Shown: one piece after another, positions 37,381 to 48,517 of the stretch
Position numbering within the stretch: the first letter of the stretch is position 1
How the letters are laid out: each line of letters starts with the position of its first letter
From: Lumnitzera littorea
Taxonomy: Eukaryota; Streptophyta; Magnoliopsida; Myrtales; Combretaceae
Assembly (NCBI GenBank): GCA_024138015.1
Contig: JAMXBB010000006.1
Location: 72,073,752-72,137,751 of the forward strand
Length of the DNA: 64,000 nucleotides
Reading direction: 5' to 3'
Notes under the pieces: model-generated
Told to the model about the DNA's origin: nothing
Seen by the model: the letters and a program-made list of their open reading frames with translations, nothing else
Databases searched by the model: none
Made by a program: the position numbers and the translations under genes

Positions 37381-38570
37381 TTAAGATGGAGTTAATAAAC
37401 ATCTTTTATCTTAGTAAAAAAAATAAATAATGTAGTGATTTTAGGTATCCCTTTTCTTACTATGCTTTTTCCATTTTAAATAACTGCTCAAGGATTAAAA
37501 ACTCAAGTTAAGAATAAAGAAGTAGTATTTAAATTCATTAGTCAAATGAAAGAAAAGGAAGTCAATTTATTAAATGATAATATGATTGGTTAAATAAAAA
37601 AGAAGTTAAAACAAATTAATTTTCTTAAAGAAGAATTAGAGGAAAAAAGAATTTTTAATCAATTAGAAAAACCAAAAACTAATGAAAAAATAAAAACTTT
37701 GCAAGAAAATTTTGCAAAGAAAATTTGTTCAGATATTCCAAATACTTTTTGGTTAAGAAAAAAATCATATAGTCAAATTACCATATATTGAAGGCTCTAT
37801 TGAAGATAGAATTCCTACTAAGACTAGGCCAATTCAAATGAATCATGAATTATTAGAATTTTGTAAAAAAAAGATTTAAGATCTTTTGAATAAAAAATTA
37901 ATTAGAAAGTCTAAATCTCCTTAGTCATGCTTTACCTTAAATGAAAATAAGATTTTTAGGATATGATATAAATCAAGGTATTATAAAATCAATAGACAAA
38001 TAAATTGAATTCACTCAAAAATTTCCAGATAAAATAAAAGACAAAAGGAACTTCAAAGATTTTTAAGTTGTCTCAATTATGTATTTGACTTTATTCAAGA
38101 CTTAGGAGTTAAATGACTAAAGTTGTTTAAGAAATCCAGAAAGAAGTAAAATACTTACCTTATCTAGATATTGTTAATCCAAACTCAAAGTTAATGGTAG
38201 AAATTGATGCTTCAGATATTAGATATAGTAGAATATTAAAACAATTAATTAATGATTAAGAACAAATAGTAAAATATTATTTATGTATTTGGCAAAATGC
38301 TCAAGTTAATTATTCAATGGTCAAAAAAGAAATTTTATCCATTGTTCTTTGTATTTCTAAATTTCAAAATGATATTTTTGACAAAAACTTTTTTATAAGA
38401 GTTGACTGCAAATTTGCAAAAGAAATTTTATTCAAAGATGTTAAAAATTTAGCTTCAAAACAATTTTTTGCAAGATGACAAGCCATTTTATCTACTTTTG
38501 ATTTCGATATAGAATTTATTAAAGGAGAATCCAATTTACTTCCAAATTTCCTATCCAAAGAATTTCTCTA
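37381..38570 (+). pseudogene. Reverse transcriptase / RNase H remnant with RT core missing
   Basis: The N-terminal edge of RT is readable to about 37930, and the thumb/connection begins at about 37945 (RFLGYDINQGI-type segment, written here KIFRI...). The fingers and palm with the YxDD catalytic box are absent, so an internal deletion lies at about 37930-37945. RNase H follows at 38160-38570: KLMVEIDASD (about 38194) supplies the first catalytic Asp, VKKEILSIVLCISKF the Glu helix, and SNLLPNFLSKEF the C-terminal end. Stops occur at several points, including 38257-38259 and 38476-38478. This enzyme would copy the pregenomic RNA into DNA. No integrase follows. Confidence 0.75.
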
Positions 38571-38578
38571 AAGCAAAA

Positions 38579-39706
38579 ATGTCAAAACCCAAGACAAAAT
38601 CTGATTATGCGCTCAAATTATTTCCTCTAACTCTATCAAAACCTAGTCAAAGACCACTTGTTTCATCCACTTATGCAAAAGTTAACATATCATCATTATC
38701 ATCATCTTTAGTAGATTTTTCTACTAAAAATCATTTCCAAGTTTTCAATCCTAGCTATTAAGCCAAGCCAGTTCATGTTCAAACTAAAGAATATTTTTAA
38801 AAGAAAAATAATCAAATATTGTTGCTAATAGAACCAAAGATATCAAAAAACTTTTATGAAAAATCTTCTTTTGAAATTATTCAAAAATACTTTCCAAAAG
38901 ATTTTTATTTTTAACCAACCCATCTAAAGAAAAATAGAAGATTAAACGAATTTATTTTGGTTAACATTGATAGTATCGAGTTAATCCATCAAGAAGAGGA
39001 TAAGGATATTACTTATTCAAAATGTAAAATCCAATGGGTTATTCATCTAAAGCAATGGAATTTAGCTCCATAGAATACCAAAATGTTTTCTCGATCATAT
39101 GATCCTTTAGTATATGACTATTATGATTACATCAAAGCTTGGGAAAATATTTTCTATGTAAAAAATTATTCCCATTCATAATTCATTCAATTCAAGCTAC
39201 TCAAGAAGACTTTCCAGTACGGTTTGCAAATTGGTTCAAATATTTTGTTCCATTAGAAAAAATTCTGCCAAATGAAATATTTCAAGGACTAGAGATATAT
39301 TGTAACAATACTAATCTATCCAAGTTTTTCAAATTTCTTATGTTCTTAGCAAAATCCAATATAGGTTAGATAACAACGTGGACTTACATTATTAGTAAAG
39401 AAAAATATGGTCAACCCTATGTTTTAAGAGCTTATAGAGTTAAGTGGTAGGAAAAGTTCAATACCAATATGGCAGATACAAGAACTGTTCAAGCATACTT
39501 TGATCAACAGAAAAAATGTGTTACTTATACAAGCAAATTTCTAAAAGAAAAAGTTAAATTCAAGTCAATTTAGCAGAGACCTTAGATTCATCAAAATATA
39601 AAAGAAAAATATGTGAATTAGCCTCAAGGCTATCAAAAGAAGATAGTTTTGATAGTAATGATCCAAATCAAAATGAGGATAATTGCTATGGAATTAATCT
39701 TTCTTA
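38579..39706 (+). pseudogene. C-terminal pararetroviral protein region of unknown role
   Basis: Starts with an ATG eight bases after the RNase H stop and remains traceable to about 39706 across frames. Open pieces are 38579-38761 (60 codons) and 39139-39369 (76 codons, with ANWFKYFVPLEKILPNEIFQ). Stops fall near 38759, 38798, 38912 and 39071, and a frameshift lies near 39140-39190. The segment is Trp/Tyr/Lys-rich and resembles the domain found after RNase H in other endogenous plant pararetroviruses, in the position of a transactivator/inclusion protein. I do not know its function. Confidence 0.55.
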
Positions 39707-40208
39707 ATAAGATTAAATTGTTCAATAATTAATTTTGTTCAATATGTGAGGATTTTATTATGTGATTTGTTCAATCAAAAACATATTTGTTCAATATTAG
39801 AAAATTTCAAGATATTTTAATCAAAAGGACGCAGGTATAAGGATTGCTCCAAGTTATGATAAAAGAAACTTTCAAATTAAAATGTCATCATCAACTATTC
39901 TTTACTATGGTAGATAAAGTACTCAAATGAAGGAAAAGAAGTTGTCATTCATTGTTTACTTTTAGACAAAAAAATTCAAAGGACAATAAATTAATGATAA
40001 AAGTTGGCAATTGAAAACTTTTATGATAAGACGAAACACTGTGCAACTTTTGACTTTTCAAAGTCAAGACAAAAGACAAAGCATTAAAGATTGATAATTA
40101 AGACTCAACTATTCAATGAAAGCAGTATATCATGTCAACTGTTCAAGAAAGTGGTCGATAAGCAATTGTTTAAGATAAATAAAAGCAGTACAATAATTTA
40201 AAATAAAA

Positions 40209-40238
40209 TGTAAGTGCTTAATTCAGCAAGCACTTACA
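40209..40238. repeat. Perfect 11-bp stem-loop just before the TATA box
   Basis: tgtaagtgctt (40209-40219), 8-base loop aattcagc, then aagcacttaca (40228-40238). Confidence 0.85.
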
Positions 40239-40243
40239 TACTT

Positions 40244-40253
40244 ATATATATAA
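40244..40253 (+). promoter_or_regulatory. TATA box of the pararetroviral promoter
   Basis: TATATATAAA in the expected place between the last ORF and the leader. Confidence 0.5.
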
Positions 40254-40728
40254 AGATAGAAGTAGATGAGGCAAAGCATTTGAAAGCATTTGAAAATATC
40301 CTGAAAAAATCCATCACAAGATCCCCATAGTATTCTAAATATTTTTTAAGTATTTGTAAGTGTGTTCCGATATAGCCTCTAGCATATCCTCTCTTATTTT
40401 CTATATATAAAAAGAATCTTGTGTATTTGATAAATGTGCAAAATTGCACATTTTTCTTCGCTTAATTACTGCACATTTATGTATTTCATGGTGTTTTTAT
40501 TGTGAGTTATGCTTAGAAATTATGAAAAATACAATTTTCTTAATCAGTTGCATAAATAACGAGAAAAAAGAATCAAAATATGACTCAAATAGCTATTATA
40601 AACTCATGTATTCATATCATGATTATATGGCTTTATATATATGAGTTTAAGCAATTTATAAAAGAAATAATCATTCAATTAGCTATTTCACTCTATTCAT
40701 AGGGATACACACTTAGATCAGTTGTTTA

Positions 40729-43700
40729 TGTTTGGTTTTCATTAAAATGAGCTTATTGGTTCTCTCCATGTTACTATGTTTACAGCAAATTTTCCAAGCA
40801 AACCAAACCCAAACAGCTCTTATCCAAGAATAACAGTAGGTTGAGAACTCCAAATGACAGCAACAACCAATTGAAGCAATCATAACCAGACCTAGGAACT
40901 CTTTTGGAGAAAAGGAGATTGGGGACAGCAGTGAACTCCAGTTACAGTAACTTGCTGACTTGAGCAAACTGAGTTGCTGATTCTTCATCTCATGTGAACC
41001 TTAAGTGCACTAATTCTTCATCAAGCGATAAATGAATTGAGTCACAAGTATTTCAGCCTAATGACTAAGTTGAGGATTTGAAATTGAAAGCCTCTACTCA
41101 CTTTGGAGGATTTCACAGCAGCCATGAAGCAAGACACACATTTAAACAGCAGCTTGTAAGCACCACCATGTGACATCAACCTGCTGTAGCAGCTGCTTGA
41201 GCTTGGGAATTCCATAACTTGATCAAGTACCAGCCATCTTGAAATATCAGCAGCCTGATGGCACTCTACAACCAAGCACAGCAATTGCAACTTGATGAAT
41301 TCTATGGTCAGTCACAACTGAATAAAGCACTCCACGCTCATCCAAACAGCCAAGCCAATTTCAGTTGTAGTAAGTCAACTTGGTGTTCCAACACTCCATG
41401 CAATGAGCAGCTGATCTGAACAACTCTTGAAGAACAAGAATTGAGCATAACAGTATCAGCAACACTCACAGAATTGAACAGAGCATGGCCTGAAGTTTAC
41501 CAGTCAAATATTCCAAGCATCAAGATAGAACAACAATTCAATATGTTGAGTTTATAGGAATTCATTTTGATTTTTTTTCTTTTCATATTGCAGGCCGTGC
41601 ATCTTCAACAATTCACAGCCACCGAACAACTCGCAGTATGCCACAGATCTAAAATTTAGAGCAGCAATTGAGTAGTCCTCTTCACAGCAGTTTGGATAGC
41701 TACAGCACACCAAGCCGAGTCAACGAAAGTTTCGACTTCAGTGACAGTAGCTGCAACTTCTTCAATCAGCAGCTGCATTTACTTCAAATAATGCTCAGCA
41801 ACTCTAACCAAGAGCTCCAAGTTTCAAAGTTGCGCACACCAAGCCGAATTCAACAAGACAGCAGCAAGCTACGGGAATCAACTAACAGCAGGCCGTGGAC
41901 TTAGAATTGAGCAGCCGTGATCTCCTTTCTAGCAAATCAAACATTCAAGAAACACACAGCAACTGCAACGAACAAAGCAAGGACTGACAGCAGCAACTCC
42001 ATGAGCCTAACTAGAACAGAACCTTATCTGAAGAATTCAACAGCTAGTCGAAATGAGCTCTAGAATAAATTTAGGGAAGAAAAATCTGCATTCCATTTCT
42101 AAATTGAGTTAGGCTTGTGGAATTCCATTTTTAATTGTTTTTATCGTAGGCTATGGCCCTAATTGGTAGAAATCAAGACAGCAGCAGCTCCATGGACACG
42201 TGCCACAAAGAAGTGTGGTAGCTGGCCGAGTATTTTTTTAAGCTGCTATCCACTCACGCTTGAGCTTCACCACACCGAGTTGATCAAATTTCAGCAACTG
42301 CAACATGAATACATCCACGACTCTTAAAAGTTCAAGCAAACAACAGAAACCAGCACTCATATCAATCAAGAATTCCACGCCACAATAGCCATGGTTCTTG
42401 AATTTTAAAGTTACAGCACCAACTGAGCATCTCGCAGCAACTCCAGCTGAGAGTTCCAACAAGCGCCAGCAGCTAGAAGTCGAGCAAACCCATATGCTGC
42501 AATCTTCAAGGACATGACAGCAGGACAGTGCACTCCAACTGTAGAATTAAGCAACCAAGTGGTGCTCTTCAGCAGCAGCTCCAATTTGTCCTAAGTAGCT
42601 GCAACCGTAACTAAGATCCACAGCAGATATTAGCCCCGGCATCCACTTCACAAGTAGTAGAGAAGCCACTGAGCGAAGTCCAAACGCGCGACCAGCAGCT
42701 GATCAACAAACAGAGCACACACTTGCCGAGAAGATAAACTAGGCTCTGATTTAATTAATTAGCCTGGATTGCAATTAAAAAAAGATAAACCAACACAATG
42801 TCATTTCTTTTATATACAAAGGATGCAGTCTCGACACTTATTGAATGTCAGTTTTCGTCGTGATGACAAGAGCAGCCTACACGTGGAAAGCACCATAGAG
42901 TAATGAATTTTAATTTTCTTGAAGGGCCTTCTTTAGTTGCTCTCCATGAAGCCAGTAACTCAATGAAAAGAGCTGCTTACATTAGCTAATAGACAAAATA
43001 CATATGGGCTTCACAATTTAATTAGGGGTTGAAATTCAAGTCAAGCCCATGTGTGAACAATACAACCCTTTTTGCAAGATGACAGAGGGGAAGAGAACGG
43101 GGAGATAGAATAGAACGGGAGAGTCGTAGAAGAAGGAAGCCAAAAACAAGGAGGAGATATATAGTAGATTAGGGATTTTGGAGTTTTGTTTTTTTTTTTT
43201 TTTTTTCTTTTAGTATGGTGAAGAACAGAATTCTCTTATTAATTTGAATATGTTTTTTTATTTTTAATTTTAGAACTCTAAATCATTTTGTTTTAGTTCA
43301 TTAGAAGATTATCCTAGATTCCAAATGTATCAAGATATGCTAATTTTTGTATTGAGTTTCGGGATTGAATATATCCATCGAAGTGTTTTCTTTTCTTTAT
43401 TATTTCAATTTAGATATATCTTGATTTATTTAGGTTTTGCAATATAATTTAGTATTTAATCTATTTGGATTTTGTATTGATGGATTTAATGAATTGACGT
43501 GTTTGTATATTATTCTAATACCGATATTGAGTGTTTGAGTATTTTTTTATTGTGTTTATTGTATAGTTTTATAGTACATGACTATTGATTTTTAGCTAAA
43601 TAAAGTTAGAGGATATTTAGAAGGGTTTTGATAATTTATGTTGAATATAGCTTGAATTTTTGAAAAAGCTCGTCACAAGAACATGTAAGTTTTAATTAAA

Positions 43701-44209
43701 TTCATGAACTCACGCACTTAATATGGTTAGAAGTATAGTTCGAGTCATAGAGACATGCTTAAACCATATTTCTAATTAGAATAATAATTTTAATGTGAGC
43801 GGATTAATATTTACTCAATAATTATAGATAAATCATCTTAATGGATGAATTTATGCTTAATTAGAATTTCACTACTCTAGGAGGTAAGTGAGTTCTAGTG
43901 AGTTTAGTTAAACCCCTTTTAGTCAATTTTGAATATCTATTTAAGACATTAAATTGATTCAAATGAGAATAAATTTACGAATCTTAGTTTGACCCTTTTT
44001 ATCTCCTAGACTTGGGACCCTCATAGTGCATCTAGAATATTTGATTTAGTATTCATCATGTTATTTAGTTTTCTATTACTTTTAATTCAATTATTGATAG
44101 CTTAGCTTTGGGAAAAACTTAGATAATTTAGTACTTAGCACCTAGCTCTCTGTGGAATACGATCTTAACTCACCGTTTGTACTACCTTTACAACTTGATA
44201 CACTTTTCA
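40729..44209 (+). mobile_element. Solo LTR (3481 bp) inserted in the pararetroviral leader, target duplication GTTTA
   Basis: Begins TGTTTGGTTTTC and ends CACTTTTCA, with GTTTA exactly duplicated at 40724-40728 and 44210-44214. The terminal block 'ctctctgtggaatacgatc...cttgatacactt' (44149-44206) is the type found at the 3' end of Athila-like LTRs and parallels the minus-strand end of the solo LTR at 9708. The first 2 kb are richer in G+C, with abundant CAG/CAGC words, unlike everything around. Frames at 41668-41904, 42238-42462, 40713-40988 and 41042-41290 are low-complexity Ser/Gln or Leu/Cys translations of these words and not supported as genes. A poly-T run lies at about 43188-43206. Confidence 0.82.
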
Positions 44210-44214
44210 GTTTA

Positions 44215-45110
44215 CACACTCACGTTTTCAACGAGTCAAGTTTTCTCTTGTAATTTCTCGTTCTATCCTACCTTGTATCAAATAATTTTTTCAATAATAT
44301 TGTAAATTTTTATTACTTGTTTATCAAAATTATCTTTGTTATTTTGTTACTATTATTTTTACTTTTACTAAGTATAATCTAAAAAATTATATCAATTATT
44401 ACAAAAATCAAATTACAAGTTGTAAGTTCAAAAGAAAGTGTATACAATATCAAATTGATTATTTACAAAATATTATAGAAAATCTTAACAAAAAAGAAGC
44501 CCAAGATAAATATTTAAAAGCAAGTTTGAAATGTTATCAAGACTTAGTTGAAGAGGAAGAAAAAAGATCGCTTGCTAGTAAGAGATTAGAAAAATATTAT
44601 CATAAAAAAATATCAAGAGTTTATTGTTAATAATATCTCAAAGAGTCAAAGATAATGATAAAAATGATCTTGTAGAATTTTTATATTATATAAAAAATGT
44701 TATAGAATTTTCAGAATATATAATTTGGGAATATAATATTTTAAGAAAAAGATTTTATTTATATGACATATATTTAAGAAGAAATTAATTAAAATGAATG
44801 AATTTATCAATTCTATAGAAAGTTTAGCCTTAGAGTATATAAGATCTGTTATTAGGTATGTTTTATATTTAGAAATAGAACAACATAGAAATATTCAAGA
44901 AGAAAGAAGAGAAAATGTATTTGTTGAAAGATTTATACTTAGAGATAGATTTTATTCATTATTAGTAATTTCCTTTAGACAATATTTACTAGAATTAGAC
45001 AATGCTCAACCTACATCTTTAGGAAATAGAATTAGCAGAATAAGACAAAAGAATTTTCAAATTTAAAGATATAATCAACTTCAAAGAAATAATCAAAATA
45101 ATCACTAAAT
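44215..45110 (+). pseudogene. Pararetroviral leader end and small upstream ORFs
   Basis: Continuation of the viral leader after the solo LTR. From about 44420 a broken frame rich in Lys/Glu is readable (AQDKYLKASLKCYQDLVEEE, stop at 44627-44629). It is followed by an intact 90-codon ORF, 44794-45066, beginning MNEFINSIESLALEYIRSV, with an amphipathic helical N-terminal half and a basic tail GNRISRIRQKNFQI. Codon use (A/T-rich) matches the viral block and not the LTRs. Position between leader and movement gene fits the small ORFs of several Caulimoviridae genera. No domain is recognised, so function is unknown. The ORF could be a remnant that by chance has escaped stops. Confidence 0.5.
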
Positions 45111-45660
45111 CCTATATTCAATCTTATCTACCATATAAATTAAAGCTAAAAATAAGAAAGCACAAAAATATAAAATTTAGAAATTAATTAAGTCATAAAA
45201 TAATGAAGAAAACTCAAAAATTAATAAATAAAAACATTTAAGTCAAGATAATTAAATTTATAACAAGTTATACTTATCTCAGAAAATGTGTGCTTTAATA
45301 TCCAAAATGGAAAATAGACTCCATTACGAGAATATACATTTACGATTAGGTATCTTACAGCTTGGCTTGAACCAGGGTCGAATGCTAGTTAGTCCTAACA
45401 GATGCTTAAGGTTGGTTTGCTCAAACGTTGTTTAGGTCATGGTATGATTGCTCAGTAGGTCGGTTGGTATGCTTAGTAGGTCAGCACATCTATTTAGAAA
45501 TCATAATGGCTCTTATGAGAGATCAGTGTTCGAGTTGGCAATAAAGTGAAAAATAGAGGTCAAAATGGGAGTTTTCGTCTTGGATAGGGCTTCGAGCTAA
45601 TATCCTCTATGTGAGTCTTGGCGTCCTCTAGCTTAGTTATGTATAATTGGTTTGAGAAGT
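45111..45660. other. Unassigned transition sequence
   Basis: To about 45290 the composition still looks viral. 45290-45660 is richer in G+C, with a short internal repeat 'gctcagtaggtcggttggta' / 'gcttagtaggtcagc' (45451-45490). No gene or LTR end is recognisable. Confidence 0.4.
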
Positions 45661-46691
45661 TGATTCCTATCAAATTTTCATCTAATAAATTAGCAAATCT
45701 TCATTTGATACACAATAGATTAAGGCATTTATCTATCTAAATTAAAGCATCTAGATTCTTATAAACATCTATGATTGAATTATTTCATTTGTGAATCTTG
45801 TTTACATCTAAGTCACATAGGCTTCTCTTTCAAAGAAGTAATCATAGATCATTAACTTTATTTCATTTGTTACATATTGATGTTTGAGGTCTTAATTATG
45901 TTCCTTCTAGCACTCTTACCAGATATTTTCTTACTATTTTGGATGATTGTTTTTATTGTACTTAGACTTATTTGATTAATAATAAGTCTCAAGTTGTTGC
46001 ATGTCTTAACAAGTTCATTAAATTGATCTGTAATCAAAATTTGACTATTAGATCCAATAATGGTTTATGATTTCTTTTACATGCATGTCAATCTTTGATT
46101 CATGATCTTGGAATAATTCACCAAAAAACCATATCTTATACTCCACAGTAAAATAAGAGGGTAGAAAGAAAATATAGGCATCTTGTTAAGATTAGTAAAG
46201 CGTTAAGGCTTATGTAAACTTACTTAAACACTTTTGAAGAGAATGTATACTCATTGTAACCTATCTCATTAATCTAATATCTATTTCCAAGTTGAATTGG
46301 AAATATCCATGTGAAATTTTGTTCAACAAGAAATTACCCTATGGTCAATAAAAAACGATAGGTTGTTTGTGCTATACTATGTAAATAAACTATACAAAGA
46401 TAAGTATGACTCAAAGGGCATTAGATGCATTTTCTTTAGATGTACTTTTGGCTAAAAAGGTTACAAAGTTTTTGACAAGCAAAATAATCAAATAATTGTT
46501 AACCGAGATATCATACTTTGTAAGTCTGTTTTTCCTTCTCAAAAAAGGTTTGCCTCTTCTAATCCTTATTTTTCCATTTCTTCATCATTTTTCCCTATGC
46601 CTTCTTTCTCTAAAATTGATAATATTACACATATTAGCCAATCATCTAGATTGCTTCCTTCCAATATTGGTTATCCTTTTTGTTGATCCTA
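45660..46691 (+). pseudogene. Ty1/copia GAG-pre-integrase and integrase fragment (host copia, left part)
   Basis: Translated on the plus strand across a few frameshifts, the zinc-finger (GAG-pre-integrase) end CESCLH lies near 45790. The integrase core begins near 45870 with LHIDV followed by a stop in place of the conserved Trp. RYFLTILDD is near 45925, the second catalytic Asp is replaced by Asn (SNNG, about 46056), and the catalytic Glu is kept in RVERKYRH near 46160. The C-terminal part runs to about 46690. There the frame is broken off by the minus-strand LTR at 46692. The rest of the same element's pol reappears at 55921. Integrase would insert the cDNA into the genome; this copy is dead. 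Confidence 0.8.
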
Positions 46692-48118
46692 TATAAGATA
46701 TCAAGAAGTGGGGAAGGGGTGTGGTGGGGTGAATTAATATCTTTAAACTTTTTGAAAACATTTTTGATATAAGAAAAATACCCCTCTTAACAACTTCAAT
46801 TGGTGAATAGTGGTATTTTAATAATTTAACACAAAACAATTAATAATGCAAATTAAAAGAATAAGAAAGGAGAATATCAGGCTGAGGATTTATAGAGCTT
46901 TAGCCTTTGACCTACTACTCTCTTCCAACTCCACTGTTGAGACCCAATCTATTTCACTAGTACCATTTCACTTAATCCATTAAATCAAAATCATAACAAG
47001 ATTACAAGTAATTGCCATACATAGGCTTACGCAATATTCTATTCTGCCTATCTAGCTTTTCCATAATCTAGGTTAATACAGATCTTATAGAGTACAATCT
47101 AACTTCTCTCAACACTTAAACAATAAACTAAGTTTATAAATTACAAGTGAGATCAATAATATAAGTCTCAAATAATTTCACACTAAATAGAAATAATAAT
47201 TGATGAATAATTCGCTCCAGTGAAACTTTCTAAAGAAGTATCTAAGAAACTTTCTGTACTTTTTCAGAAGGTAAAATTTGATCATGATTTTTATGTAACA
47301 AAAATTTTCTCATAGATGTGCTTAATGTTTTGAATCCTTTCTCCTTTTATACTGAAATCTTCCGACGGCTAATTTGTTGAAGATTATCTTCACTTTCATG
47401 TTTATCCAAAAGTTTAATCTATAGTAATAATCCTTAGATATTTTTTAGAGGATCTAGGTATTTTAAATTTTAAAATAAGCTCTTCTACTCTTAATACAGT
47501 CAGATATTCTTTGATCCGCAACCTCTAGATAAGCTTTAGATTTGAAATTGATAAAGAGATATGCTTTATTAGCAATTTCCAAATAAGCCTCATATACAAA
47601 ATTGAAATTTCACAAAATTCAAATCAACCTTATCCTTATCCATTCTTGTATATATCTTGATTTATAAAAAAAAATTCGATAAAAAATAATTCCCATAGAT
47701 CTTGATTTCATCTTAAGTGAAACGAGAATAAATGTATTTCTCTAATATACTTAGTCTAATGGAGCTAGATCTTGTCTAATTCAAATTTGATATAAGTTAA
47801 ATTTTGATGATACTTTTCTAGACCAACTTTCTAAACAACCTAATGAAGAGTATCAGTTTTCATTTTTTCTTTAAGTCTTTAAATAAGTTTCTAACGTACT
47901 ATATCAATTCTTTTTATAAAAGCTTCTGAAATACTTTCTGAAGATTTTTATACTGGTTTCTTTTTCAAATGATTCAAACCTTTTGAATAAGTTTTTAAAT
48001 GCAACTCAATTTGAAATTTTGAACTTTCTGAGAACCCTTCTAAATACTTGCATTCTTGATGATTCATTAGCATTTATGTGTTTTTGCTATCATCAAAATA
48101 TATGAAAGCTATCTAACA
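46692..48118 (-). mobile_element. 3' LTR of the Sirevirus-like element
   Basis: 1427 bp. Minus-strand start TGTTAGATAGC at 48118 and decayed end ...GATATCTTATA at 46692. Small ORFs at 46496-46696 and 46642-46839 cross its edge and are not genes. Confidence 0.8.
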
Positions 48119-48133
48119 TTATCCCCCTTTTTT
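48119..48133 (-). other. Polypurine tract of the Sirevirus-like element
   Basis: Minus strand AAAAAAGGGGGATAA directly before the 3' LTR start. Confidence 0.75.
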
Positions 48134-48517
48134 ATGATAATAAAAACACTTTTATAGAGCCAAAAACAAAACTCAAACTAAATTGATATCCAACAAATAG
48201 TAAAAAAAAAAAATTCGCAATCATGTAAACAACATGTCATGTAGAGTGTAAACTACAAATGTTTTTGGTTTTTCTCTCCCCTTTTTTTGTTATCATCATT
48301 GATTAACATATTGTGAAATCATTAATTAACTTCCTCTTAATTTTTATAAACAAATAGAATGCACAAAATGAAAAGATCTCATTGATTAAAAGAAAGATCA
48401 TAACCAAGTCCCTTAAATAACAGAAATAACAAAATAAATCCATAGAAGGACTTTTCATTAGAAAACAAAAGATCGTAACAAAGTTAAAACTAAAATACTA
48501 GATAAAGAGAAAGAAAA

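Larger units (their letters stand above)
39707..40723 (+). promoter_or_regulatory. Pararetroviral intergenic region with promoter
   Basis: Non-coding and AT-rich. 'ttgttcaat'-type words recur at 39718-39800. A perfect 11-bp hairpin (40209-40238) is followed by TATATATAAA (40244-40253). The leader follows and is broken by the solo LTR at 40729. This corresponds to the large intergenic region that drives pregenomic RNA in Caulimoviridae. Activity is unknown. Open frames 40234-40449 and 40444-40644 are not supported. Confidence 0.55.
33960..45290 (+). mobile_element. Endogenous pararetrovirus (Caulimoviridae), decayed, split by a solo LTR
   Basis: A very AT-rich block with viral domains in the order movement protein, capsid with CCHC knuckle, aspartic protease, RT/RNase H, C-terminal protein, then an intergenic region with TATA box and two small ORFs. 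There is no integrase anywhere between RNase H and the next domain, and no LTRs flank it. That combination separates plant pararetroviruses from retrotransposons. Many stops and frameshifts and a loss of the RT core make it non-functional. The genus cannot be fixed by eye. The solo LTR at 40729-44209 was inserted later. Both outer edges (about 33960 and 45290) are approximate. Confidence 0.82.

Noticed and set aside
40444..40644. 66-codon ORF after the viral TATA box as a leader peptide gene
   Set aside because: No conservation evidence, Cys/Ile-rich with no domain; the leader is expected to contain random short ORFs.
41668..41904. 78-codon Ser/Gln-rich ORF as a possible host gene
   Set aside because: It comes from CAG-word composition within the 40729-44209 solo LTR; no domain, splice context or codon bias supports a gene.
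44273..44284. 'ttgtatcaaata' as the pararetroviral Met-tRNA primer site
   Set aside because: Only 8 of 12 positions match and the position relative to the transcript start cannot be fixed.
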